Made by a program: the position numbers and the translations under genes. From Xenorhabdus anantnagensis (GTDB lineage: Bacteria; Pseudomonadota; Gammaproteobacteria; Enterobacterales; Enterobacteriaceae): a stretch of DNA of 41,908 nucleotides. Under the pieces are notes generated by a model. That model did no database searches and was not told where the DNA came from. It saw nothing but the letters and a program-made list of their open reading frames with translations. Below are positions 36,178-41,908 of the stretch, in pieces; the stretch's first letter is position 1; each line of letters opens with the position of its first letter. The stretch is from positions 1 to 41,908 of the forward strand of contig NZ_JAQRFN010000029.1 of the NCBI RefSeq assembly GCF_028598555.1, given 5' to 3'.

Positions 36178-37386
36178 ATGCACTCAAAAGATTTTTCCTG
36201 GCAATATTCTCTTACCGCTACAATATTACTGTTATCACCTTTCGATTTACTGGCATCACTGGGCATGGATATGTATCTACCCGTAGTGCCTTTTATAGCC
36301 GATGTACTTGGTGCAGGAGCTGGGACTATCCAGCTAACGTTGACGGCATATCTGGTTCTGTTAGGAGCCGGTCAGCTTCTATTCGGCCCGCTGTCAGATC
36401 GGCTTGGTCGTCGCCCTGTTTTACTTGGTGGGGGGATTGCTTACATTGCGGCTTCATTCGGCCTCACTGTAGCTTCATCACCAGAAGTTTTTCTGAGCTT
36501 CCGGGTTATTCAAGCCTGTGGTGCTTCGGCATGCCTCGTAACCACTTTCGCGACTATACGCGACATCTATTCGGGTCGTGAGGAAGGCAACATCATCTAT
36601 GGCTTACTTAGCTCTATGCTTGCGATGGTTCCAGCAGTAGGCCCACTGCTAGGAGTGTTGGTTGATACTTGGCTGGGGTGGCGAGCAATCTTTGGTTTGC
36701 TAGGGGGCGTAATGACAGTAACTGTTATTGTAGCCTGGAAACTTTGGCCAGAGACTCGACGGCAACGGATGGCAGACTTTCAGTGGTCGCAGCTACTTTT
36801 TCCTGTAAAACGCCTGAATTTTTGGCTGTATACGCTCTGCTACAGCGCAGGAATGGGTAGTTTCTTCGTCTTTTTTTCGACAGCCCCTTGGCTAATGATG
36901 GGCCGACAAGGGTTATCGCAGCTTAACTTCAGCTTGCTATTTGCAACAGTGGCCATCGCAATGATAGTTACTTCACGAATCGTGGGAGGTCTGATTGCCC
37001 GGTGGGGAAGCCTCAACATGTTACGGGCGGGAATGTGCTGCCTGATAGCAGGAGCACTGTTGCTGGCTGCTGGAGAGACACTTATGCCTAAGTCGGTATT
37101 TGGCTTCATCGCCCCAATGTGGCTTGTCGGTGTTGGGATTGCTATTGCGGTTTCTGTGGCACCTAATGGTGCGCTTCGAGGTTTCGATCATATAGCAGGG
37201 ACTGCTACAGCAGTCTACTTCTGCTTGGGAGGGTTATTGTTAGGGAGCATCGGAACACTCGCCATTACACTTTTATCCAGCACAACTTCCTGGCCGATTA
37301 TCGCTTATTGCTTAATCTTAGCAACAGCAGTGCTTTGTCTGTCCTGCTTTAATCCCAACAGACTTCATATTAGCAGTGAACAGTGA
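36178..37386 (+). CDS. CmlA-family chloramphenicol efflux transporter
   Basis: A 402-residue, 12-helix major-facilitator drug exporter closely related to the integron protein CmlA1. Shared stretches include FSWQYSLTATILLLSPFDLL, ASLGMDMYLP, GPLSDRLGRRPVLLGGG, IQACGASACLVTTFATIRDI and SVAPNGALRGFDHIAGTATAVYFCLGG. CmlA1 has 419 residues; here the frame ends at HISSEQ, but a +1 frame just after the stop reads EHDALASRGIGSPQSDNDHD to a TAA at 37450, resembling the CmlA1 tail EHDVVALQSAGS. A single-base indel has thus probably removed about 17-20 dispensable residues. GAGGAGA lies 7 bases before the ATG. A leader peptide and attenuator precede it. It stands just after rpoH, where E. coli has liv genes, followed by transposase debris, suggesting transfer. 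Chloramphenicol export is expected from the family. Confidence 0.9.
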   Translation: MHSKDFSWQYSLTATILLLSPFDLLASLGMDMYLPVVPFIADVLGAGAGTIQLTLTAYLVLLGAGQLLFGPLSDRLGRRPVLLGGGIAYIAASFGLTVASSPEVFLSFRVIQACGASACLVTTFATIRDIYSGREEGNIIYGLLSSMLAMVPAVGPLLGVLVDTWLGWRAIFGLLGGVMTVTVIVAWKLWPETRRQRMADFQWSQLLFPVKRLNFWLYTLCYSAGMGSFFVFFSTAPWLMMGRQGLSQLNFSLLFATVAIAMIVTSRIVGGLIARWGSLNMLRAGMCCLIAGALLLAAGETLMPKSVFGFIAPMWLVGVGIAIAVSVAPNGALRGFDHIAGTATAVYFCLGGLLLGSIGTLAITLLSSTTSWPIIAYCLILATAVLCLSCFNPNRLHISSEQ

Positions 37387-37442
37387 AGAGCATGATGCCC
37401 TTGCGTCACGAGGAATTGGTAGCCCGCAATCGGACAATGATC

Positions 37443-37534
37443 ATGACTAAAGCGTTTTGGGAGGTATGAACAATCGGATTACAGTCATTAAGCGGATGAG
37501 CTATGGATACCGCGACACGGATGACTTCTTTTGA
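37443..37534 (+). pseudogene. C-terminal fragment of an ISL3-type transposase
   Basis: MTKAFWE (from 37443) and then, in the next frame after about 37465, MNNRITVIKRMSYGYRDTDDFF and a stop. Together they look like the conserved end of ISL3/IS204-type transposases (a segment of the form EG-MNNRIKVIKRxxYGYRD). One base seems lost in the GGGAGG run. No terminal repeats or other part of the element are visible. It marks a past insertion beside the cmlA-like gene. Confidence 0.6.
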
Positions 37535-37571
37535 AGATTGTAGTGGTACAAATTCGTGTAAATTTATTATT

Positions 37572-37655
37572 TATGGATTGAGCCGTATGTCACCTGTTGC
37601 CATTATGCTGTTGGGAACGGGAACACTTGCTGGCATTGTTGCCAATTCTGAGTGC
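37572..37655 (+). pseudogene. fragment of a GntP-family permease
   Basis: SRMSPVAIMLLGTGTLAGIVANS matches a conserved membrane segment of gluconate/glycerate permeases (GntT/GntP family). Homology stops on both sides. The fragment lies just upstream of glycerate kinase, a natural partner for a glycerate permease, so it is probably what remains of a permease-kinase operon. The bases between here and 37730 have no recognised coding homology. Confidence 0.55.
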
Positions 37656-37729
37656 TACTCTTTGGAATATTTGGCTTTGCTGGTTAGGGGCGCCAGAAAA
37701 TATGCGTCAGAGAGCCGAGGAAATTGATT

Positions 37730-38863
37730 ATGAAAATTGTGATTGCCCCTGATTCATTTAAGGAAAGCCTGAGTGCCTTGCAAGTGGCACAGGCGATAGA
37801 GCAGGGTTTTAAGGAAGTTTATCCACAAGCAGACTATATTAAGTTGCCCATGGCAGATGGAGGAGAAGGGACAGTCGAATCGCTGGTCACCGCCACAGGA
37901 GGACAACGTATCGTATGTACTGTTACTGATCCTTTGGGACAGCCTGTTGAGGCATTTTTTGGCCTGCTTGGAGACGGAAAAACCGCAGTAATTGAAATGG
38001 CGGCGGCCTCTGGGTTGCATTTGGTGCCTGTGGAGCAGCGTAACCCTCTGGTAACAACAAGTTATGGGACGGGAGAGTTGATTCTGGCTGCATTGGAACA
38101 CGGCGCGAGCAAACTGATATTAGGCATTGGAGGCAGTGCAACCAACGATGGTGGCGCAGGTATGATGCAGGCACTGGGGGCGAATTTATCGGATGGTGAT
38201 GGTCGTATTCTGCCATTTGGCGGCGCAGCATTAACCCGTCTGGAAAGCATCGACTTAACGAATCTGGACTTACGTCTCAGGCAAATTGAACTCACCGTGG
38301 CTTGTGATGTGGATAACCCATTATGTGGTGAACAGGGGGCATCAGCGGTGTTTGGCCCACAAAAAGGAGCGACCCCGGAGATGGTTAAATCGCTGGATTC
38401 TGCATTGCATCACTATGGAATGAAAATAGAATCCCTAACGGGGAACAGTGTGATTGATACTGCTGGTGCAGGTGCGGCGGGAGGAATGGGCGCTTCCTTA
38501 TTGGGATGTTTGGGGGCGAGATTGCAGTCAGGCATTGAGATTGTTATCGATACCTTGAAGCTGGAAGAGGCCATTCAGGGCGCGGATCTAGTCATTACGG
38601 GGGAAGGCCGTATAGATAGTCAGACCATACACGGTAAAACGCCCATTGGTGTTGCCCGTGTTGCGAAAAAATTTGGTATTCCCACCATTGCGTTAGTTGG
38701 GGGAATGAGCCGGGATTATCACGTTGTGCATCAACATGGGTTGGATGCAGTCTTTTCCATCATACCAGAGGCTTGCTCCCTGTCAGATGCCCTTGCCAAT
38801 AGCGCTGATAACTTGCAGGTAACAGCACGTAATATTGCAGCGGTTTGGGCTATTTCTCGTTGA
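37730..38863 (+). CDS. glxK: glycerate 2-kinase (GlxK/GarK family)
   Basis: Phosphorylates D-glycerate to 2-phosphoglycerate, feeding glyoxylate- or galactarate-derived carbon into glycolysis. The 377 residues match E. coli GlxK/GarK: MKIVIAPDSFKESLSALQVA, LPMADGGEGTVESL, EMAAASGLHLVP, GIGGSATNDGGAGMMQALGA and VITGEGRIDSQTIHGKTPIGVA. The start at 37730 has GAGG upstream and equals the family start; TTG 37724 is not needed. The choice between the names glxK and garK rests on overall likeness only. Its upstream permease is reduced to a fragment, so glycerate would have to enter by another route or arise inside the cell. It is followed by the livF remnant. Confidence 0.92.
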   Translation: MKIVIAPDSFKESLSALQVAQAIEQGFKEVYPQADYIKLPMADGGEGTVESLVTATGGQRIVCTVTDPLGQPVEAFFGLLGDGKTAVIEMAAASGLHLVPVEQRNPLVTTSYGTGELILAALEHGASKLILGIGGSATNDGGAGMMQALGANLSDGDGRILPFGGAALTRLESIDLTNLDLRLRQIELTVACDVDNPLCGEQGASAVFGPQKGATPEMVKSLDSALHHYGMKIESLTGNSVIDTAGAGAAGGMGASLLGCLGARLQSGIEIVIDTLKLEEAIQGADLVITGEGRIDSQTIHGKTPIGVARVAKKFGIPTIALVGGMSRDYHVVHQHGLDAVFSIIPEACSLSDALANSADNLQVTARNIAAVWAISR

Positions 38864-38887
38864 ATACTATGCTATTTTTGAATTCTT

Positions 38888-39148
38888 TTGATTTTTCAGT
38901 CTATCTTGCTCAGTACATTATGCGGGGAGCTATCTCTTGGGTTGGCACCCACTATCATTATGCAGATTTTCGATACCAACCAGCAGTTGCATGATGAGGG
39001 CATGACCATTTTTCTGGTTGAACAGAATTCGAATCAAGCGCTGAAACTAGCTGATTGTGGTTATATGCTCGAAAACGGACATATTGTTTTGGAAGAACAA
39101 GCAAGGCATTGCTAGCCAATAAAGCGGTCAGAAATGCCTAATTACTGG
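38888..39148 (+). pseudogene. livF: decayed 3' end of livF (branched-chain amino acid ABC ATPase)
   Basis: The frame reads LSLGLAPTIIMQIFDTNQQL, then GMTIFLVEQNSNQALKLADC and GYMLENGHIVLEE, unmistakably the C-terminal part of LivF (Walker B context, H-loop region and tail). After a frameshift near 39100, ALLANKAVRNA and a stop codon in place of the Tyr of the usual end follow. Everything before the SLGLAP segment, including Walker A and signature, is missing. E. coli carries the liv genes right after rpoH, so this is a relic in the ancestral place. Confidence 0.85.
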
Positions 39149-39149
39149 G

Positions 39150-40352
39150 TTACTCAGTCTTACCATGTCGTTGAGTCATAATGACAGTAAAACCAATAGA
39201 TACAGTAAATAACAGTGCTCCTACTAAGAATATCCATTCATAGCGATTATTAAATAACAAGAGGCTGCCAACCATTGGGCCAACGGCCATTCCCATATAT
39301 CTGATGAAATTATACATCCCGATTACAGTTGCTCGTTCTTCCACAAACTTTGCTAACAGCAAAGAGGTATGTGTAGGTGTCGATATCCCTAAAGTGAAAC
39401 CGTATAAAGCGGTGACAATGATTAAAGTGGGAATACCGAATCGATATGTGATGGAAAATAACAGAATGAAGCTCATATTTAACAAGCTACTGATAATAAG
39501 ACCATTTATCTCAGATAGTCGATGATGAAGTAAACGGTGACTGTAACTGCCAACAATCATTGTCAATGACATGGGAATGTACATCCAACCAATATCGGCA
39601 GGGCTGAAGCCATATTCTTCATTTAAAATAATGGGTAAAAAAGTTAAAAAGCAGAAGTAACAATAGAACAGTATAAAGCCAATACAGAAAACGGATTGTG
39701 CGATGCGGTCTGACAAAATTTCACGGAAGTGAAAGGACATTCTTTGGGAACGTTCTGATTGTTCCGGCTTGGTTTTTGGCTTAGTTTCTGGCAGCCACAG
39801 CAAGTTGCTGACAAGCATTAACCCGCCAATAACAGCAATAAATTGGAAAATCGCAACATAGCCATTTAATTCGGCTAAATAGCCGCCGATCAATGGCCCA
39901 GAAGCAGGCGACAGTGTTAACAACATTTGATAAGTACTGATGGCTTTAGCACGTTGCTGACCTTCATACAGATCGCCAATGATTGTCGCTGCAATAACAG
40001 GAATAGCTGCAATTCCAATGGATTGAACAATTCGAAAGGCAATCAGCCAATAAATATCGGAAGTCATCGCACAACCAATAGATCCAATGACGGAGATAGC
40101 AAGGGCAGGAAGTAAAATGGCTTTTCGACCTTTACTATCAGCTAATGGGCCGTACACGATTTGCATAACAGCTAAAACAAATGTGAATGCTGATACTGTT
40201 AGGTTTACCAAAGGCAGGGACGTATTGAATAACTCTTTTATAGTAGGGATAACGGGAGCATAGATATTTTGAGCGAGAGAGCCGAGTAGGGCACTAAAGC
40301 ACACTAGGTAGAAGATCACTTTTATATTACGGATTGAGCTACATCTATTCAT
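39150..40352 (-). CDS. MFS drug-efflux transporter, Bcr/Bmr (DHA1) type
   Basis: A 400-residue, 12-helix major-facilitator exporter. Helix 1 region FSALLGSLAQNIYAPVIPTI, motif A YGPLADSKGRKAILLPAL after helix 2, and the antiporter motif C region LLTLSPASGPLIGGYLAE in helix 5 place it with the DHA1 drug:H+ antiporters. The substrate is unknown. The start at 40352 is chosen for GGAG seven bases before it; an ATG at 40376 lies inside the operator. It is divergent from a MarR regulator, and a strong palindrome lies just upstream of the ribosome site, so MarR-type repression relieved by a drug or aromatic acid is likely. Its 3' end touches the livF remnant. Confidence 0.88.
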   Translation of the reverse strand: MNRCSSIRNIKVIFYLVCFSALLGSLAQNIYAPVIPTIKELFNTSLPLVNLTVSAFTFVLAVMQIVYGPLADSKGRKAILLPALAISVIGSIGCAMTSDIYWLIAFRIVQSIGIAAIPVIAATIIGDLYEGQQRAKAISTYQMLLTLSPASGPLIGGYLAELNGYVAIFQFIAVIGGLMLVSNLLWLPETKPKTKPEQSERSQRMSFHFREILSDRIAQSVFCIGFILFYCYFCFLTFLPIILNEEYGFSPADIGWMYIPMSLTMIVGSYSHRLLHHRLSEINGLIISSLLNMSFILLFSITYRFGIPTLIIVTALYGFTLGISTPTHTSLLLAKFVEERATVIGMYNFIRYMGMAVGPMVGSLLLFNNRYEWIFLVGALLFTVSIGFTVIMTQRHGKTE

Positions 40353-40362
40353 CTTTTTTCTC

Positions 40363-40388
40363 CATATTGTTTCCAAGGAAACAATATG
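40363..40388. promoter_or_regulatory. MarR operator 1 (exporter side)
   Basis: CATATTGTTTCC and its perfect complement flank the two bases AA (12-base arms). It overlaps the leader of the exporter gene, next to its ribosome site. Confidence 0.7.
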
Positions 40389-40454
40389 GAGGTTAATAAA
40401 TGGGTAGATTTTGTAAAGATCTTTTTTATCTTTTTTGGGTATGATGTTCGAAAT

Positions 40455-40469
40455 ATTTTCCTTGGAAAT
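40455..40469. promoter_or_regulatory. MarR operator 2 (regulator side)
   Basis: ATTTTCCTTGGAAAT repeats the core TTTCC-N2-GGAAA of operator 1 and lies 8 bases before the MarR start codon, overlapping its ribosome site. Two matching sites in a divergent region suggest autoregulation. Confidence 0.6.
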
Positions 40470-40477
40470 CGTTGTAA

Positions 40478-40948
40478 ATGAATAACCGAACAGTTTACCA
40501 ACGCGAGATTCTTACTGCTGTTAACCACTTGATACACTTAAGAGGCAGTACTAAGAGGGGACATCATGAAGAGGCACTCCGTGAATATGGACTCAGTGAC
40601 TACTCATTGTCTGAATTACATGTGATTCAGAGTATCGGGGTATCGGGATTATTAAATATCACGAGTATCAGCCAAGCAATGGGGATGACCAAGGGCGCGA
40701 TCTCAAAAATCTGTGCAAAACTTCTCCAACGTTCTATCGTTGAAAAACTGAAAATGGCAGATAATCAGAAAGAAACTTATTTTAGTTTGACTGATGATGG
40801 AAAGCGGATCTTTGCTGCTCATGAAAAACTGCATCAGCAAGCAGAAGCAAGGTGGTTGAAACTATTGGAAAACTACTCGGCGGAAGAGCTGATGACCATT
40901 AAGCGATTTATTGTCGATATCGCTGATATGATGGGACACACCCGATAA
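40478..40948 (+). CDS. MarR-family transcriptional regulator
   Basis: A 156-residue winged-helix dimer protein. The DNA-binding core (about residues 45-110) has LLNITSISQAMGMTKGAISKICAKLLQRSIVEKL, then the wing ADNQKETYFSLTDDGKRIFAAHE; helices at both ends form the dimer interface. It is divergent from the MFS exporter, with 125 bases between starts containing two related palindromes, so it probably represses both genes and responds to a toxic compound. The start ATG 40478 has a weak GGAA upstream. Ligand unknown. Confidence 0.9.
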   Translation: MNNRTVYQREILTAVNHLIHLRGSTKRGHHEEALREYGLSDYSLSELHVIQSIGVSGLLNITSISQAMGMTKGAISKICAKLLQRSIVEKLKMADNQKETYFSLTDDGKRIFAAHEKLHQQAEARWLKLLENYSAEELMTIKRFIVDIADMMGHTR

Positions 40949-40983
40949 TGAAATGCATAATTTTACAGTGATATTTGACAAGA

Positions 40984-41034
40984 GTCAGAAGCCGGATTGG
41001 GTAATTGAAATCAATGACACAATAGGCTTCTGAC
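40984..41034. terminator. inverted repeat between marR-type gene and HTH gene
   Basis: GTCAGAAGCC (40984-40993) and GGCTTCTGAC (41025-41034) are exact complements 31 bases apart, between convergent genes. It probably forms a shared terminator, although the loop is long and no good T-run follows. Confidence 0.45.
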
Positions 41035-41052
41035 GAATTTATCTTGTCCCAT

Positions 41053-41355
41053 TTAACAACCATTTTTCCCTATAGTTGTTTCAGCAATGGGAGTAAATTG
41101 ATCCGTGAGTTTATTAACAGTATTGTCCTCTTTTTTACCTTCTATACAATCTTGGAAAAACCAATCTATCTGAGTATCTAATATTCTAGCAATATCAACA
41201 AGATGGTTTATATTAATTCGGTTTGTTCCCCTTTCATAACGTGAAAGTTGTTGTTGACTGATACCAATCTGCTTCGCTAATGCTGTTGCAGTGATACCCT
41301 GTTCTTTCCTCTTGGTTTGAATGCGTTTCCCGACTGATAGATTTGCATCGTCCAT
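41053..41355 (-). CDS. MrpJ/MrfJ-like HTH (XRE-type) regulator
   Basis: A 100-residue protein with a Cro/CI-type helix-turn-helix at about residues 8-62 (GKRIQTKRKEQGITATALAKQIGISQQQLSRYERGTNRI). The SQQQLSRYERG recognition helix and the length resemble MrpJ/MrfJ proteins, which in Proteus and Xenorhabdus/Photorhabdus relatives lie at the end of fimbrial operons and switch between adhesion and swimming. No fimbrial genes are seen in the visible part to its right, so it would be an orphan paralogue. The ATG follows AAGGATAAGAT, a good ribosome site. A small basic reading frame lies just upstream on the same strand. Confidence 0.82.
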   Translation of the reverse strand: MDDANLSVGKRIQTKRKEQGITATALAKQIGISQQQLSRYERGTNRININHLVDIARILDTQIDWFFQDCIEGKKEDNTVNKLTDQFTPIAETTIGKNGC

Positions 41356-41390
41356 ATCTTATCCTTTTTAATCAGTAAGTTATGGCGTCA

Positions 41391-41555
41391 TCAATGAGAC
41401 TTGCCGGAGCTTAAAATTAGTTGGATTTTTGCTCCGCCAGTAGCTTGTAAAATAGAGCCTGCCTTGACGGATTTATTACCGTTCACGGTATGCTTATTGT
41501 TACCACCTGACTCGCCGTTTTGTTTTCTGATATGCGTCTTTTTTTGTAATGACAT
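41391..41555 (-). CDS. possible small basic protein (54 aa), unknown
   Basis: A reading frame ending 35 bases before the HTH gene on the same strand. From ATG 41555 it gives a Lys/His/Gly-rich peptide beginning MSLQKKTHIRKQNGESGG and ending GGAKIQLILSSGKSH. No family is recognised; the last part faintly resembles repeat segments of phage-tail or secretion-spike proteins. The ribosome site is poor and an upstream ATG at 41675 is also possible. It may be a co-transcribed small gene or chance. Confidence 0.25.
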   Translation of the reverse strand: MSLQKKTHIRKQNGESGGNNKHTVNGNKSVKAGSILQATGGAKIQLILSSGKSH

Positions 41556-41908
41556 GATTTTTTTATTAACGTTTTGTAAAAAACAGTCCCTCCTTGAAAC
41601 AAGGAATGTTCTTCCATGATATGAATTACATTTTTCTGTCTTATCGCGACCTCCTACATATTTTTTCGACTGCATTTCCGATGCGGCTTAAACAGAATTT
41701 CTGTTCTCCTTGCACGAGAGATAACTAATATTCTCCTAGTTTTTACTTTATGGGATTTTATGTAATTATCTATAAATTATTTTATTGATTTACAACGATT
41801 TTTTTGTCATTCAATAAGATAAATACGCAAAAAATAATAAATAGTTCCCTAATTTCATATTAATTGACATCTTTTATTCTTATTGGCGATTTTTTTAGAT
41901 TATAAACT
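41556..41908. other. right-end AT-rich region without recognised genes
   Basis: The last 350 bases are strongly AT-rich, especially after 41740, and no gene, repeat or terminator stands out. A promoter for the HTH gene may lie near 41700. Confidence 0.4.

Noticed and set aside
38888-39115. Functional short ABC-type protein
   Set aside because: It lacks Walker A and signature motifs, begins with an accidental TTG and continues as frameshifted livF sequence, so it is a relic.
41556-41675. N-terminal extension of the small basic ORF to ATG 41675
   Set aside because: The extra 40 residues have mixed composition and no ribosome site; even the shorter form is doubtful.

Overview
The window reads as a chromosomal segment of a gammaproteobacterium of the order Enterobacterales. 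It is most likely Xenorhabdus or a close relative in the Morganellaceae. Three things support this: E. coli-type gene neighbourhoods (frdABCD/epmA and yhhQ-tusA-zntA-yhhN-yhhL-rsmD-ftsYEX-rpoH), low-GC intergenic DNA, and a stand-alone A-T-reductase NRPS with an MbtH partner. The genus is an inference. The conserved gene identities are secure.

Layout, left to right. (1) 1-6.65 kb: the tail of a membrane protein, then a GntR regulator divergent from a four-gene 5-oxoproline/urea-carboxylase-like operon (atypical NRAMP-like transporter, pxpA, fused pxpB-pxpC, fused biotin carboxylase-BCCP). (2) 6.75-8.9 kb: a FetA/FrpB-like TonB-dependent receptor. (3) 8.97-14.1 kb: fumarate reductase frdABCD (minus strand) and the divergent epmA. 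(4) 14.2-17.7 kb: glpQ and glpT, normally adjacent, here separated by an unrelated plus-strand orphan gene with faint ADP-ribosyltransferase-like features. Candidate GlpR and CRP sites lie upstream of glpT. (5) 17.9-24.3 kb: an accessory island with tandem repeats, an A-T-R NRPS whose specificity code predicts glycine, mbtH, a truncated flavoprotein gene, an aadA-like nucleotidyltransferase and a 5'-truncated fic gene fused to a palindromic operator. The NRPS/mbtH part is bracketed by two 26-bp imperfect direct repeats. (6) 24.4-35.9 kb: gldA, yhhQ, tusA, zntA with a textbook ZntR/MerR promoter, yhhN, yhhL, rsmD, ftsY with nine 17-residue repeats, ftsE, ftsX and rpoH. (7) 36.0-39.15 kb: the place where E. 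coli has the liv operon. It now holds a cmlA-like chloramphenicol exporter with its own attenuating leader peptide, ISL3-type transposase debris, a GntP-permease fragment, a glycerate kinase gene and a decayed livF 3' end. (8) 39.15-41.9 kb: an MFS exporter and divergent MarR regulator sharing two matching palindromic operators, an MrpJ/MrfJ-like HTH regulator and a small basic ORF.

The core genes serve anaerobic respiration (frd), EF-P modification (epmA), glycerophosphodiester use (glpQ/glpT), zinc export, SRP targeting, division and the heat-shock response. The accessory parts add two homologues of mobile antibiotic-resistance genes, a small natural-product enzyme system and several gene remnants. 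The most interesting signals are the intact-looking CmlA attenuation leader, the glycine-type A-T-R/MbtH pair beside a broken tailoring gene, the urea-carboxylase-like set of domains in the pxp operon, and the operator-to-coding fusion in the fic remnant.
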